From NCBI RefSeq assembly GCF_036173125.1, contig NZ_CP108054.1:868001-932000 (forward strand): 64,000 nucleotides of DNA, read 5' to 3'. The notes beneath the pieces were generated by a model. That model worked only from the letters and a program-made list of their open reading frames with translations. It searched no databases and had not been told where the DNA came from. Position 1 is the first letter of the stretch. Every line of letters begins with the position of its first letter. Below, in pieces: positions 1-7,797 of this stretch. The stretch is from Streptomyces sp. NBC_00286 (lineage in GTDB: Bacteria; Actinomycetota; Actinomycetes; Streptomycetales; Streptomycetaceae). The translations under genes and the position numbers were made by a program.

Positions 1-47
1 TTTGGGATCTTGCTCAGTCCCGGTGCGTTCCTGGGGGGGACCTGTTG

Positions 48-1349
48 ATGTCGGAGTACTTCGATGCTTTTTGGTCATGGATCGTTGCGGCGGTTGGGGA
101 GACGTCGTGGCGTGAGGTGATGCCGCTGGGTATCGCCGGTGCGTTCGTCTGGGGGCTCTGGCTCTACCGGGCGATCCTGTCCCGCTTTGCCACGCCGGTC
201 GTGAACGACTACCGGACCTCGGTGTCCGTCGTGGTCCCCGCCTATCGCGAGGACCCGGACATCCTGCTCGACTGTCTGGAGACCTGGCTGGCCCAGGGGC
301 CCGACGAGGTGATCATCGTCCCCGATGTCCAGGACCACGAGGTGATCCGCAGGCTGTCCGAGGTGCAGGACCGGCGGGTGCGGGTGCTCGCGTTCGAGCA
401 CCGGGGCAAGCGGTCCGCGCTGGGTGTGGGGATCCGGGCCGCGCACTGCGAACTCGTGGTGCTGGTCGACTCGGACACCCGCTGGCAGCCGGGGCTCCTC
501 GACGCCGTGCAGATGCCCTTCGTCGACCCGAAGGTCGGCGGAGTCGGCACCCAGCAGAACGTCTTCATGCGCCGGAGCAGCGTGTGGCGGCGTATCGCCG
601 ACTGGCTGGTCAACCTGCGCTACTACGACTACGTGCCCGCCATGGGCCGGGCCGGTGCCGTCGCGTGTCTGTCCGGCCGTACCGCCGCCTACCGCAGGGC
701 CGCGATCGACCCCGTTCTGGAGAACCTGGAGAACGAGTTCTTCCTCGGCCGGCGTTGCGTCGCCGGTGACGACGGCCGGCTGACCTGGCTGGTGCTGGCC
801 TCCGGGTACAAGACCGTGCACCAGAGCAGTGCGCGGGCGCTGTCCATGTTCCCGTCCTCGTTCCGGGCCTTCGTCAAGCAGCGGGTGCGCTGGAGCCGTA
901 ACTCCTACCGCTGCTATCTGACGGCGATCCACAAGGGCTGGCTGTGGCGGGTCCCGCTGGTCACCAAGATCACCGTGCTGCAGATCCTGCTGACGCCTGT
1001 GACCATGGGCATGGCGCTGGGCTATCTGCTGCTCAGCCGGCTGGAGTTGACCGGCCGCGGGGTGGTCCTGGTTCTGATCTGGCTTTTCGTGGGACGCGGT
1101 ATCCGGGGCTACTCGCATTTGCGCAGGCATCCGCAGGAGGTGCTGCTGCTGCCGTTGCTGGCCCTCGTGGTCGTGATGATCTCCCTGCCGATCAAGTTGT
1201 GGGCCTTCATCACCATGAACAAGCAGGGTTGGCTGACCCGCTCCAGCAGCAGTGTCGGCGGCGAAGGCCAGGGTGCCGCGTCCCTCTCGGGCAACGGCTC
1301 CCAGCGGCCGCCCGCCGGCGGCCACCGCGAGGGTGTGTTCCAGCCGTGA
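48..1349 (+). CDS. Processive family-2 glycosyltransferase (hyaluronan/Alg8-like polysaccharide synthase)
   Basis: Membrane-bound GT2 of about 433 residues that probably polymerises a nucleotide sugar and moves the chain across the membrane. One TM segment lies near residues 25-45, before a GT-A domain with VVPAYRED, the DSDT metal-binding motif, an SGRTAAYR acceptor-site stretch, GDDGRLTW and a QRVRW motif (the QxxRW signature of HAS/NodC/Alg8/cellulose synthases). Several hydrophobic helices and a polar tail follow. The ATG at 48 is preferred over the in-frame TTG at 45; a G-rich ribosome site lies at 33-39. It heads an operon with two beta-helix proteins and a UDP-sugar dehydrogenase, which suggests a uronic-acid-containing polymer. 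The upstream promoter lies at or before the window edge, so other operon genes may be missing. Family call firm, substrate inferred. Confidence 0.85.
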   Translation: MSEYFDAFWSWIVAAVGETSWREVMPLGIAGAFVWGLWLYRAILSRFATPVVNDYRTSVSVVVPAYREDPDILLDCLETWLAQGPDEVIIVPDVQDHEVIRRLSEVQDRRVRVLAFEHRGKRSALGVGIRAAHCELVVLVDSDTRWQPGLLDAVQMPFVDPKVGGVGTQQNVFMRRSSVWRRIADWLVNLRYYDYVPAMGRAGAVACLSGRTAAYRRAAIDPVLENLENEFFLGRRCVAGDDGRLTWLVLASGYKTVHQSSARALSMFPSSFRAFVKQRVRWSRNSYRCYLTAIHKGWLWRVPLVTKITVLQILLTPVTMGMALGYLLLSRLELTGRGVVLVLIWLFVGRGIRGYSHLRRHPQEVLLLPLLALVVVMISLPIKLWAFITMNKQGWLTRSSSSVGGEGQGAASLSGNGSQRPPAGGHREGVFQP

Positions 1350-3508
1350 CACTCCCTCAGACACGGCCTCGGCGAGACCACGAGGCACACCCTCAGCGAG
1401 ACCACCGAGCACCACTTCAGACCGAGCGGACCGCCCGCGGGCCGGTACACCGCTCTCGACTCTCCCCGGGAGCCGTCCTGCGAACCGCTCACGCCTTCCG
1501 AACGCTGCGCGGCACGGCGGCAGCCGCCGCCTTCCTGCCCCTGGTCGCCGTGGCGCTCCTCGGGTCCGCGCCCGTCGCCCATGCCGCGCCGAAGACGGTC
1601 GTCGCGGAGAGTGTGCTGGCCGGAGCCCGTGCCGGCGCCGCGGACGACGGCGAGGAACAGGCGTTCACCCCCGAGGAGTCCGAAGCCCAGGCGGCCCTGG
1701 TCGCCGCCGAGGACAAACGGCTTGACCAGGTCCGCGCCGTCGCCGCGGTCGCCCCGCTCAAGGGCGCCAAGTGGTCGCAGCCGTACCGGCTGGACACCGG
1801 CAGCGGCTACACGCTGGTCCTCACCGCGCGCACCAAGCCGTACAGCGTCTCCGACCTGCTCTCCCTCGCCCCGCAGACCTTCGTCCGCAAGCGCGACGGT
1901 TCCTACCTGCTGACCGAGAACCTCTACCTCAACGCCGGCGCCAAGCTGAAACTGTCCAACCCGGGCGGTCTGACGATACGGATGGCCAGCAGCAACAAGG
2001 GCTTTGTCTCCATCGTCTCCTTCGGCGGCCGACTGACCCTGGAGGGCACCGCACAGGCGCAGATGAAGATCGGCAGCTGGGACACCCGTACCAACAAGCC
2101 GGACACCGACGTACGGGACGGCCGGGCCTACATCCGCGCCATCGGCGGCCAGTTCGACATGAAGTACGCCACTGTCGGCGACCTCGGTTTCTGGAGCGGC
2201 CGCACCGGAGGCCTCAGCCTCACTGGGACCGACCGCCCCGACACCGGGAACATCGATGGCCCGGACACCCCGACCGGCGACGACCTCAATCAGCGCGAGC
2301 GGGAGGAGGCCGCGGACAAGGCGGAGGAGGAGGCGGAGCAGACGCCCAGCAGCGGCGGTGTGCTCGCCCAGCCGCCCGGCGAACTGACCACGCCGGACAG
2401 CAGGTTCACCGTGCCCGACATGTCGTATGTGTCGGCTGAGGTCGACCACTCCACGGTCACGGGCAACACTTACGGACTGTTCGTCTCCGGCGCCACCGGG
2501 GTCAGCATCACCGACACCAAGGTGCTGAAGAGCTTCCAGGACGGCCTGGTACTGCATCGCTACGTCACCAACGCCGACGTGGAACGGACCCTCTCCAAGG
2601 ACAACGGCGGCAACGGCTTCGTCCTCGCCCGCGCCACCCAGCAGGTCCAGGTCACCGGATCCACCGCGCGGGGCAACGGCGGCAACGGCTTCACCCTCAG
2701 CGGCCGGCCCCTGGCAAGCGGTCCCTCCGCCTCCGGCGAGTCCATCAGCAGCTACGGCAACAACTCGGTGTCCAACAGCACCGCCGAGGACAACGGCCGC
2801 TACGGCATCGAGATCCTCGGCGGGGTGGACGTCGGCGTGCAGAACAACAACGTCCGCGGCGGTGACATGGGCATCGTCGCCCGCAAGGACGCCTCGAAGG
2901 TGGCCATCACCGGGAACCGTCTGAAGGGACAGATCCGGCAGGGCATCTCGGTGCGCGACGGCGTGACGGCGGCGCAGATCACCGGCAACATCGTCGAGAA
3001 CGCCGACACCGGCGTCTACATCCGCGACTCGGTGGCCGAGGTGCGCGGCAACACCGTCCAGGACGCCACCAACCACGGCGTCTCCATGGTGGGCGGCGTC
3101 GGCGGCTCGACGATCTCGTACAACGTCATCGCCGGCGTCGGGCCGAGCGCCGTGGACACCGTCCGCGCGGGCGGCGACATGGACATCAAGAAGAACCAGA
3201 CCTTCGCCTGGCACGACACCAGTTCCTTCTGGACCAAGTTCCGGCACTACGCCAGCCCGATGACCCTGCTGTGGGCCTTCATCCTGCTGCTCATCCTCCT
3301 GTCGGCGGTGATGGGACAGCGACGGCACGGCAGCCGGGGACGAGGCCGCCGCGGTCGCGCCCACCCCTACGCCGACAAGCAGCCCCTGCCGGTCCCCCCG
3401 CCCACGGAGATCCGTCTGGCCGCACACCACCCACAGAGCCAAAACCACTCACAGAACCAGCAGCATCCACACAACCGGGTTCCGGTGATGACGCATGACC
3501 AGTGGTAA
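1346..3508 (+). CDS. AlgG-like right-handed beta-helix protein, exported, C-terminal membrane anchor
   Basis: The GTG start at 1346 overlaps the stop of the synthase (GTGA), so translation is coupled. The product is about 720 residues: a long basic N-terminus, a hydrophobic signal stretch ending AHA near residue 90, a region resembling the N-terminal part of alginate epimerase AlgG (ENLYLNAGAKLKLS, then FGGRLTLEGT, SWDT, GDLGFWSGRTGG), an acidic Asp/Glu linker, and beta-helix coils rich in NGGNGF and GNxI turns. A TM helix (LLWAFILLLILL) and a basic/His-rich cytoplasmic tail close it. AlgG proteins epimerise polymannuronate. The DPHD catalytic motif of AlgG/AlgE is not visible here; SFQDGL occupies the expected place. 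Epimerase activity is therefore uncertain, and a polymer-guiding or lyase role is possible. Confidence 0.75.
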   Translation: MTLPQTRPRRDHEAHPQRDHRAPLQTERTARGPVHRSRLSPGAVLRTAHAFRTLRGTAAAAAFLPLVAVALLGSAPVAHAAPKTVVAESVLAGARAGAADDGEEQAFTPEESEAQAALVAAEDKRLDQVRAVAAVAPLKGAKWSQPYRLDTGSGYTLVLTARTKPYSVSDLLSLAPQTFVRKRDGSYLLTENLYLNAGAKLKLSNPGGLTIRMASSNKGFVSIVSFGGRLTLEGTAQAQMKIGSWDTRTNKPDTDVRDGRAYIRAIGGQFDMKYATVGDLGFWSGRTGGLSLTGTDRPDTGNIDGPDTPTGDDLNQREREEAADKAEEEAEQTPSSGGVLAQPPGELTTPDSRFTVPDMSYVSAEVDHSTVTGNTYGLFVSGATGVSITDTKVLKSFQDGLVLHRYVTNADVERTLSKDNGGNGFVLARATQQVQVTGSTARGNGGNGFTLSGRPLASGPSASGESISSYGNNSVSNSTAEDNGRYGIEILGGVDVGVQNNNVRGGDMGIVARKDASKVAITGNRLKGQIRQGISVRDGVTAAQITGNIVENADTGVYIRDSVAEVRGNTVQDATNHGVSMVGGVGGSTISYNVIAGVGPSAVDTVRAGGDMDIKKNQTFAWHDTSSFWTKFRHYASPMTLLWAFILLLILLSAVMGQRRHGSRGRGRRGRAHPYADKQPLPVPPPTEIRLAAHHPQSQNHSQNQQHPHNRVPVMTHDQW

Positions 3509-4670
3509 CCGCGTGCTGTGGCTGGCCACGGGGGCGTTCATCTGCTCCGTGATCGCCCTCATCGTCGCCCTGACCTCCGGTGGGGACTCGGCCGCTCCGG
3601 ACACGGCCGGGGCCACGGGTGAGGTCGGCCCCACGGCGACCAGCCGCAAGCCGACCCCCTCGACGGACGAAGCACCGACGGACACCGCCGAACCGTCCGC
3701 GCCGTCCACCACCCCCGCCACCGGGTCCACCCCGGGCGCGACGCCCGGCGGCGGCGCGGGGTCAGCCAAGGAGGTCAGCTGCCCGGCGGCCACCGTCTCG
3801 GTGAACGACGCCGACTCGCTGGAGGAGGCCCTGGCCGACGCCGGGCCCGGGGACAGCATCGGGCTCGCGGACGGGACGTACGAGGGCCGCTTCGAGGCCA
3901 CCACTCCGGGCACCGCGGACCAGCCGGTCTTCGTCTGTGGCGGCCTGGGCGCGGTGATCGACGGCGGGGGCACCGACGGCGGCTACGGCTTCCATCTGGA
4001 CGGCGCCGCCCACTGGCGCCTGGTCGGCTTCACCGTCCGCAACAGCCAGAAGGGCGTGATGGCCGACCGTGTGCAGGGCTCGGTCATCCAGGGCCTGACC
4101 GTCGAGCAGATCGGCGACGAGGCCATCCATCTGCGGAACTTCAGCACCGACAACGTGGTGCTGAACAACACGGTCCGCGACACCGGCCAGCGCAAGGAGA
4201 AGTTCGGCGAGGGCGTCTACATCGGCTCCGCCGAGTCCAATTGGTGCACCGTCTCGGACTGCAAGCCCGACGCGAGCGACCGCAATGTGATCAGCGGCAA
4301 CGACATCAGCGCCACGACCGCCGAGTCCATCGACATCAAGGAGGGCACCAGCGGCGGCAAGGTCATCGGCAACACCTTCGACGGCTCACGTCTGAGCGGC
4401 TCCCACAACGACTCCTGGGTCGACGTCAAGGGCAACGGCTGGCTGATCCAGGGCAACACCGGCCGCAACGCCCTCGAGGACGGCTTCCAGACCCACGAGA
4501 TCATCGACGGCTGGGGCACCGACAACACCTTCAAGGGCAACACCGCGGAGGTCAACGGACCCGGCTACGGCTTCAAGCTCACCCCCGTCGAGGGCAACAA
4601 GGTCGCCTGCGACAACAAGGCGGAAGGGGCGGCGAAGGGCCTGGCCAACGTCGACTGCGCCGGTTCCTGA
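3495..4670 (+). CDS. Secreted or membrane-anchored pectate-lyase-fold beta-helix protein
   Basis: The ATG at 3495 overlaps the end of the preceding gene. The 391-residue product has an N-terminal hydrophobic segment (residues 8-27) acting as signal or anchor, a Thr/Pro/Ala-rich linker to about residue 95, and a beta-helix starting SVNDADSLEEALADAGPGD, the usual opening of PL6/chondroitinase-B-like and PbH1-repeat proteins. GxYxGxF, IDGGG, FTVRNSQKGV and repeated GNT/GNxI turns follow. An insert with two cysteines (NWCTVSDC) and a terminal pair (CDNK, VDCAG) probably form disulfides outside the cell. Its operon position suggests it modifies, trims or binds the polymer made by the upstream synthase. 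No specific catalytic residues can be assigned by eye. Confidence 0.75.
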   Translation: MTSGNRVLWLATGAFICSVIALIVALTSGGDSAAPDTAGATGEVGPTATSRKPTPSTDEAPTDTAEPSAPSTTPATGSTPGATPGGGAGSAKEVSCPAATVSVNDADSLEEALADAGPGDSIGLADGTYEGRFEATTPGTADQPVFVCGGLGAVIDGGGTDGGYGFHLDGAAHWRLVGFTVRNSQKGVMADRVQGSVIQGLTVEQIGDEAIHLRNFSTDNVVLNNTVRDTGQRKEKFGEGVYIGSAESNWCTVSDCKPDASDRNVISGNDISATTAESIDIKEGTSGGKVIGNTFDGSRLSGSHNDSWVDVKGNGWLIQGNTGRNALEDGFQTHEIIDGWGTDNTFKGNTAEVNGPGYGFKLTPVEGNKVACDNKAEGAAKGLANVDCAGS

Positions 4671-4714
4671 CGGTCCAGCCGGTTCCTGACGGTCCAGCCG
4701 GTTCCTGACGGTCC
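4660..4714 (+). repeat. Three tandem 19-bp repeats spanning the stop codon
   Basis: A 19-bp unit (CCGGTTCCTGACGGTCCAG) is present three times back to back, the third copy diverging only at its last two bases. The stop codon of the preceding gene lies inside the first copy, so every unit carries the same Gly-Ser-stop sense. The array looks like a recent slippage duplication of the 3' end. It lies in the gap before the dehydrogenase gene. Confidence 0.85.
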
Positions 4715-4844
4715 GACAGAACACTCGCACACCGCTTCCACGCAGGGCCCGCGGAGCCACCGCAGCCTCGGGCCGAAGGGCCCCTGTGCCGGCCCACCCA
4801 TGCCCAAAGCGAGCACCACCCTCACCTTTCACAAGGAGCACGCC

Positions 4845-6248
4845 ATGACCCTCGCCACCGACCCGGGGCCGGACAGCGCCCTGAGACCCGGCGCCGACAC
4901 GGCCGCCGTACTCGACGTCTCCGGCGCCCCCGTCCCCCGACTCACCGTCATCGGCACCGGCTACCTCGGCGCCACGCACGCCATCTGCATGGCCGTCCTC
5001 GGCTACGAGGTCCTGGGCGTGGACGTCGACCCGGTCAAGGTCGAGTGGCTGAACTCGGGCCGGGTCCCCTTCTTCGAGCCGGGCCTGCCCGAACTGCTGG
5101 CCAAGGCTCTGGACTCCGGCCGGCTGCGCTTCACGACCAACTTCGCGGAGGCCGGTGACTTCGGCGACGTCCACTTCGTCTGCGTCGGCACCCCCCAGCA
5201 GAAGGACTCCGACGCGGCGGACATGCGCTACGTCGACAGCGCGGTGACCGAACTCGCGGGGCACCTGCGCCGCCGCACGCTGGTGGTCGGCAAGTCCACG
5301 GTGCCGGTGGGCACCGCGGCCCGGCTGACGGAACTGGTGCAGCGGCTCGCCCCTGCGGGAACCGGCGTCGAACTGGCCTGGAATCCGGAGTTCCTGCGCG
5401 AGGGTTACGCCGTCGACGACACCCTGCGCCCCGACCGGCTGGTCTTCGGCACGGAGTCGGCATGGGCCGAGGAGCGGCTGAGGGCCGCGTTCGCCCCCGT
5501 CATCGCCCGTGACACCCCGGTGGTCGTCACCGACCTCAACACGGCCGAACTGGTCAAGGTCGCCGCCAACTCCTTCCTCGCCACCAAGATCTCGTACATC
5601 AACGCCATGGCCGAGGTCTGCGAGGCCACCGGCGCCGATGTGACGGGCCTGGCCGAGGCGCTCTCCTACGACGACCGGATCGGCGGACGCTTCCTCAAGC
5701 CGGGCCTGGGCTTCGGCGGAGGCTGCCTGCCCAAGGACATCCGCGCCTTCAGCCACCGCGCCGAGGAACTGGGCGTCGGCCAGGCCGTCGCCTTCCTGCG
5801 CGAGGTGGACGCCATCAACAAGCGCCGCCGGGCCCGCACCGTCGACCTGGTCCGCGAACTCGTCGGCGGCGACCTGGCCGGCGCCCGCATCACCGCCCTG
5901 GGCGCCGCGTTCAAACCCAACTCGGACGACATCCGCGACGCCCCCGCCCTGGACGTGGCCCGGACCCTGCACCAAGCGGGCGCCCACGTCACGGTCGTCG
6001 ACCCGGCGGCCACGGAGAACGCCCGCCGCACCTTCCCGGAACTGACCTACGGCTCCGACGCCCTCACGGCCGCCGCCGGAGCGGACGTGGTGGTCCTGCT
6101 CACCGAGTGGACCCAGTTCCGCGAGATCGACCCGCACGCCATGGCCGCCGTGGTGTCCCACCGCCGCATAGTCGACGGCCGCCACGCCCTGAACCCGTCC
6201 CAGTGGCGCGCGGCCGGCTGGGAGTACCGGGCCCTGGGCCGCCCTTGA
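4845..6248 (+). CDS. UDP-glucose/GDP-mannose dehydrogenase family protein
   Basis: NAD-dependent nucleotide-sugar 6-dehydrogenase, about 467 residues, converting UDP-glucose to UDP-glucuronate or GDP-mannose to GDP-mannuronate. It shows an N-terminal Rossmann motif IGTGYLG, CVGTPQQ, STVPVGT, NPEFLREGYAVDD, the central-domain helix with NTAELVKVAANSFLATK, the catalytic-cysteine loop GFGGGCLPKD, and the C-terminal KPNSDDIRDAP region. The ATG at 4845 follows AAGGAG (4833-4838) and is preferred over the in-frame ATG at 4800. It is the last gene of the polysaccharide operon and would supply the uronic-acid donor. Which sugar it uses cannot be told from motifs; closeness to UDP-glucose enzymes is an impression. 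Confidence 0.9.
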   Translation: MTLATDPGPDSALRPGADTAAVLDVSGAPVPRLTVIGTGYLGATHAICMAVLGYEVLGVDVDPVKVEWLNSGRVPFFEPGLPELLAKALDSGRLRFTTNFAEAGDFGDVHFVCVGTPQQKDSDAADMRYVDSAVTELAGHLRRRTLVVGKSTVPVGTAARLTELVQRLAPAGTGVELAWNPEFLREGYAVDDTLRPDRLVFGTESAWAEERLRAAFAPVIARDTPVVVTDLNTAELVKVAANSFLATKISYINAMAEVCEATGADVTGLAEALSYDDRIGGRFLKPGLGFGGGCLPKDIRAFSHRAEELGVGQAVAFLREVDAINKRRRARTVDLVRELVGGDLAGARITALGAAFKPNSDDIRDAPALDVARTLHQAGAHVTVVDPAATENARRTFPELTYGSDALTAAAGADVVVLLTEWTQFREIDPHAMAAVVSHRRIVDGRHALNPSQWRAAGWEYRALGRP

Positions 6249-6276
6249 CCCACCGAACAGCCAGCCCCAGAAACAC

Positions 6277-6313
6277 CGAAGCCCGGTCGGATGTCGGACC
6301 CGACCGGGCTTCG
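6277..6313 (+). terminator. Perfect hairpin terminator after the polysaccharide operon
   Basis: Arms CGAAGCCCGGTCGG (6277-6290) and CCGACCGGGCTTCG (6300-6313) pair perfectly over 14 bp around a 9-nt loop, 28 bp after the dehydrogenase stop. No T-tract follows, which is common in Streptomyces. Confidence 0.85.
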
Positions 6314-6393
6314 CCATGAAGCCGCCTTCGGCATGCGACGGACACCCGAGACCGCCCAAGCCGCTCCCGGAACCACCCACCCCGTCTGATCGA

Positions 6394-6408
6394 TTGATCG
6401 CTATGATG
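6394..6408 (+). promoter_or_regulatory. Candidate operator/promoter element of the sugar regulator gene
   Basis: TTGATCGCTATGATG, about 90 bp upstream of the regulator, resembles TTGACCGCTTTAGTT at 7704-7718 upstream of the binding-protein gene (11 of 15 bases). A shared element at the two promoters would fit control by the regulator encoded between them. It could also simply be a similar -35 region. Confidence 0.4.
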
Positions 6409-6493
6409 TCCGCATCGCGCGAATTCGATCGCGCAAGCCGCCGCGCGCTCGCACCCCGGCGGCGCGGCCGACGCGGACGGAAGCGGTGGGGAC

Positions 6494-7609
6494 ATGCGGG
6501 AGTCGGCGCAGAAGCGGCAGGACCGGATCGCGGAGGTGGTGCGGGACCGGGGTGTCGCGCGGATCACCGATCTCGCCGACGAGCTCGGCGTCTCGGTCGT
6601 CACCGTGCGCAGGGATGTCGAGGAGCTGGCGCAGCGCGGAGAGGTGCGCCGCGGGCACGGGGTGGCGCGGTCGCTGCGGCCTGTGCCCGAGGAGAGTGCC
6701 GCGGGGGGCGACGCGGTCGCCATGGTCGTTTCCGAGCGGAACACCTATCTCACCGAGGCCGTGCAGGGTGCGCGGGAGGCCGCGGAGAAGGCCGGACTGC
6801 GGCTTGCCCTGCACCTCGCCGCCGACGAAGGCGGGGCGGAGCGGGAGGCGGTGCGCCAGGCGCTGGACGCGGGGGCGCGCGGGCTGTTGCTGTCGCCGCA
6901 CTGGCGCACGCAGGCGGAGGCGGAGGCGGACCACTCGTGGCTGTCCGCGCTGGATGTGCCCACGGTGCTGGTGGAGCGGCGTCCGGCGCGGACCAGTGCG
7001 ATCTACTCGCTGGACTGCGTGCGTTCGGACCACGCGTACGGGGTGCATCTGGCGCTCGGTCACCTGGCCGACCTCGGGCACCGGCGGATCGTACTGGCGG
7101 CGCGAGACGACAGCCCCACCGCGCGCGTGATCCGCGCCGAGTTCGCCGAGCAGACCGCCGCACGGGGGCTGGCCGAGGGCTGCCGTACGATCCTCAGCTC
7201 ACGTACCGCGGGACCGGACCCGAGCGTGGCGGACCCGCGGGCGGAGGATCTGGCCGAGGTCGTGGGTGACAGCGGTGCGACGGCGGTGCTGATCCACAGT
7301 GACCGGGACGCTCTGGTGCTGGTGCAGCGGCTGCAGGCCGCGGGGATCGACGTGCCGGGACGCTGCTCGGTGGTCGCGTACAACGACGTGGTCGCCGACA
7401 TGGGGCCCGTACCGCTGACGGCGGTCGCCCCGCCCAAGGCAGAGCTCGGCCGGAGCGGGATCGACCTGCTGCTGCGCCGACTCGACGCGGCGCGCGACGG
7501 TCTGCGTCCCGGTGCCACCCGTCATCTCGAGTTGCTGCCGGGCCTGGTGATCAGGGAGTCCACGGCGGCCGCGCACGCGTCCAAGTCAGGTCGGCGGTCG
7601 CGCGGTTGA
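6494..7609 (+). CDS. Transcriptional regulator, DeoR-type HTH with LacI-type sugar-sensing domain
   Basis: A 371-residue regulator. Residues 1-60 form a DeoR-like winged helix (RQDRIAEVVRDRGVARITDLADELGVSVVTVRRDVEELAQRGEVRRGHG). The rest is a periplasmic-binding-protein-like domain of the LacI/GalR type (LGHLADLGHRRIVL, VLIHSDRDALVLVQRLQAAGIDVPG, SVVAYNDV). Such hybrids are common next to actinobacterial CUT1 importers and usually repress them until a sugar binds. The ABC importer genes follow in the same direction after about 190 bp, so it probably controls 7798-14018. The ATG at 6494 is the only start that gives a full HTH. Confidence 0.85.
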   Translation: MRESAQKRQDRIAEVVRDRGVARITDLADELGVSVVTVRRDVEELAQRGEVRRGHGVARSLRPVPEESAAGGDAVAMVVSERNTYLTEAVQGAREAAEKAGLRLALHLAADEGGAEREAVRQALDAGARGLLLSPHWRTQAEAEADHSWLSALDVPTVLVERRPARTSAIYSLDCVRSDHAYGVHLALGHLADLGHRRIVLAARDDSPTARVIRAEFAEQTAARGLAEGCRTILSSRTAGPDPSVADPRAEDLAEVVGDSGATAVLIHSDRDALVLVQRLQAAGIDVPGRCSVVAYNDVVADMGPVPLTAVAPPKAELGRSGIDLLLRRLDAARDGLRPGATRHLELLPGLVIRESTAAAHASKSGRRSRG

Positions 7610-7619
7610 AGCAGCAGGC

Positions 7620-7664
7620 GGGCGGCGCGGACGGCGGCCCGCCGGGCGGCGCGGACGGCGGCCC
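7620..7664 (+). repeat. Two-copy GC-rich direct repeat
   Basis: A 21-bp sequence beginning GGGCGGCGCGGACGG occurs at 7620-7640 and again at 7644-7664. GCCCGCCGGGCGGC between the copies can also fold back, so the block may act as a terminator for the regulator gene. Confidence 0.6.
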
Positions 7665-7703
7665 AGCGGCCCGCCGGGAGGCTCCCCGACGCACATTGAG
7701 CGT

Positions 7704-7718
7704 TTGACCGCTTTAGTT
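7704..7718 (+). promoter_or_regulatory. Candidate operator upstream of the ABC importer
   Basis: TTGACCGCTTTAGTT matches the element upstream of the regulator gene, and a further TTGACGC occurs at 7735. This AT-rich stretch (7690-7755) stands out from its surroundings and is the likely promoter/operator region for the binding-protein gene. Confidence 0.4.
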
Positions 7719-7797
7719 TCTTCTGTTCGATGTATTGACGCTTTTTTCTGTCAGCGATCAGGATGCCCATAACCCCAGCAAGGACGCGGGAGGGCTC

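Noticed and set aside
944..1345. Upstream extension of the AlgG-like gene frame
   Set aside because: Overlaps the synthase in another frame and reads as low-complexity shadow; the GTG at 1346 overlapping the synthase stop is the natural start.
1109..3448. 779-codon open frame on the minus strand
   Set aside because: Antisense of the AlgG-like gene; His/Gly/Val-rich translation with no motif, a typical high-GC shadow frame.
4386..6380. 664-codon minus-strand frame over the dehydrogenase
   Set aside because: Shadow of a well-supported gene; crosses the terminator and has no recognisable domain.
7735..7797. TTG start for the binding-protein gene
   Set aside because: Would bury the lipoprotein signal behind 21 polar residues; ATG 7798 gives a proper signal and lipobox.
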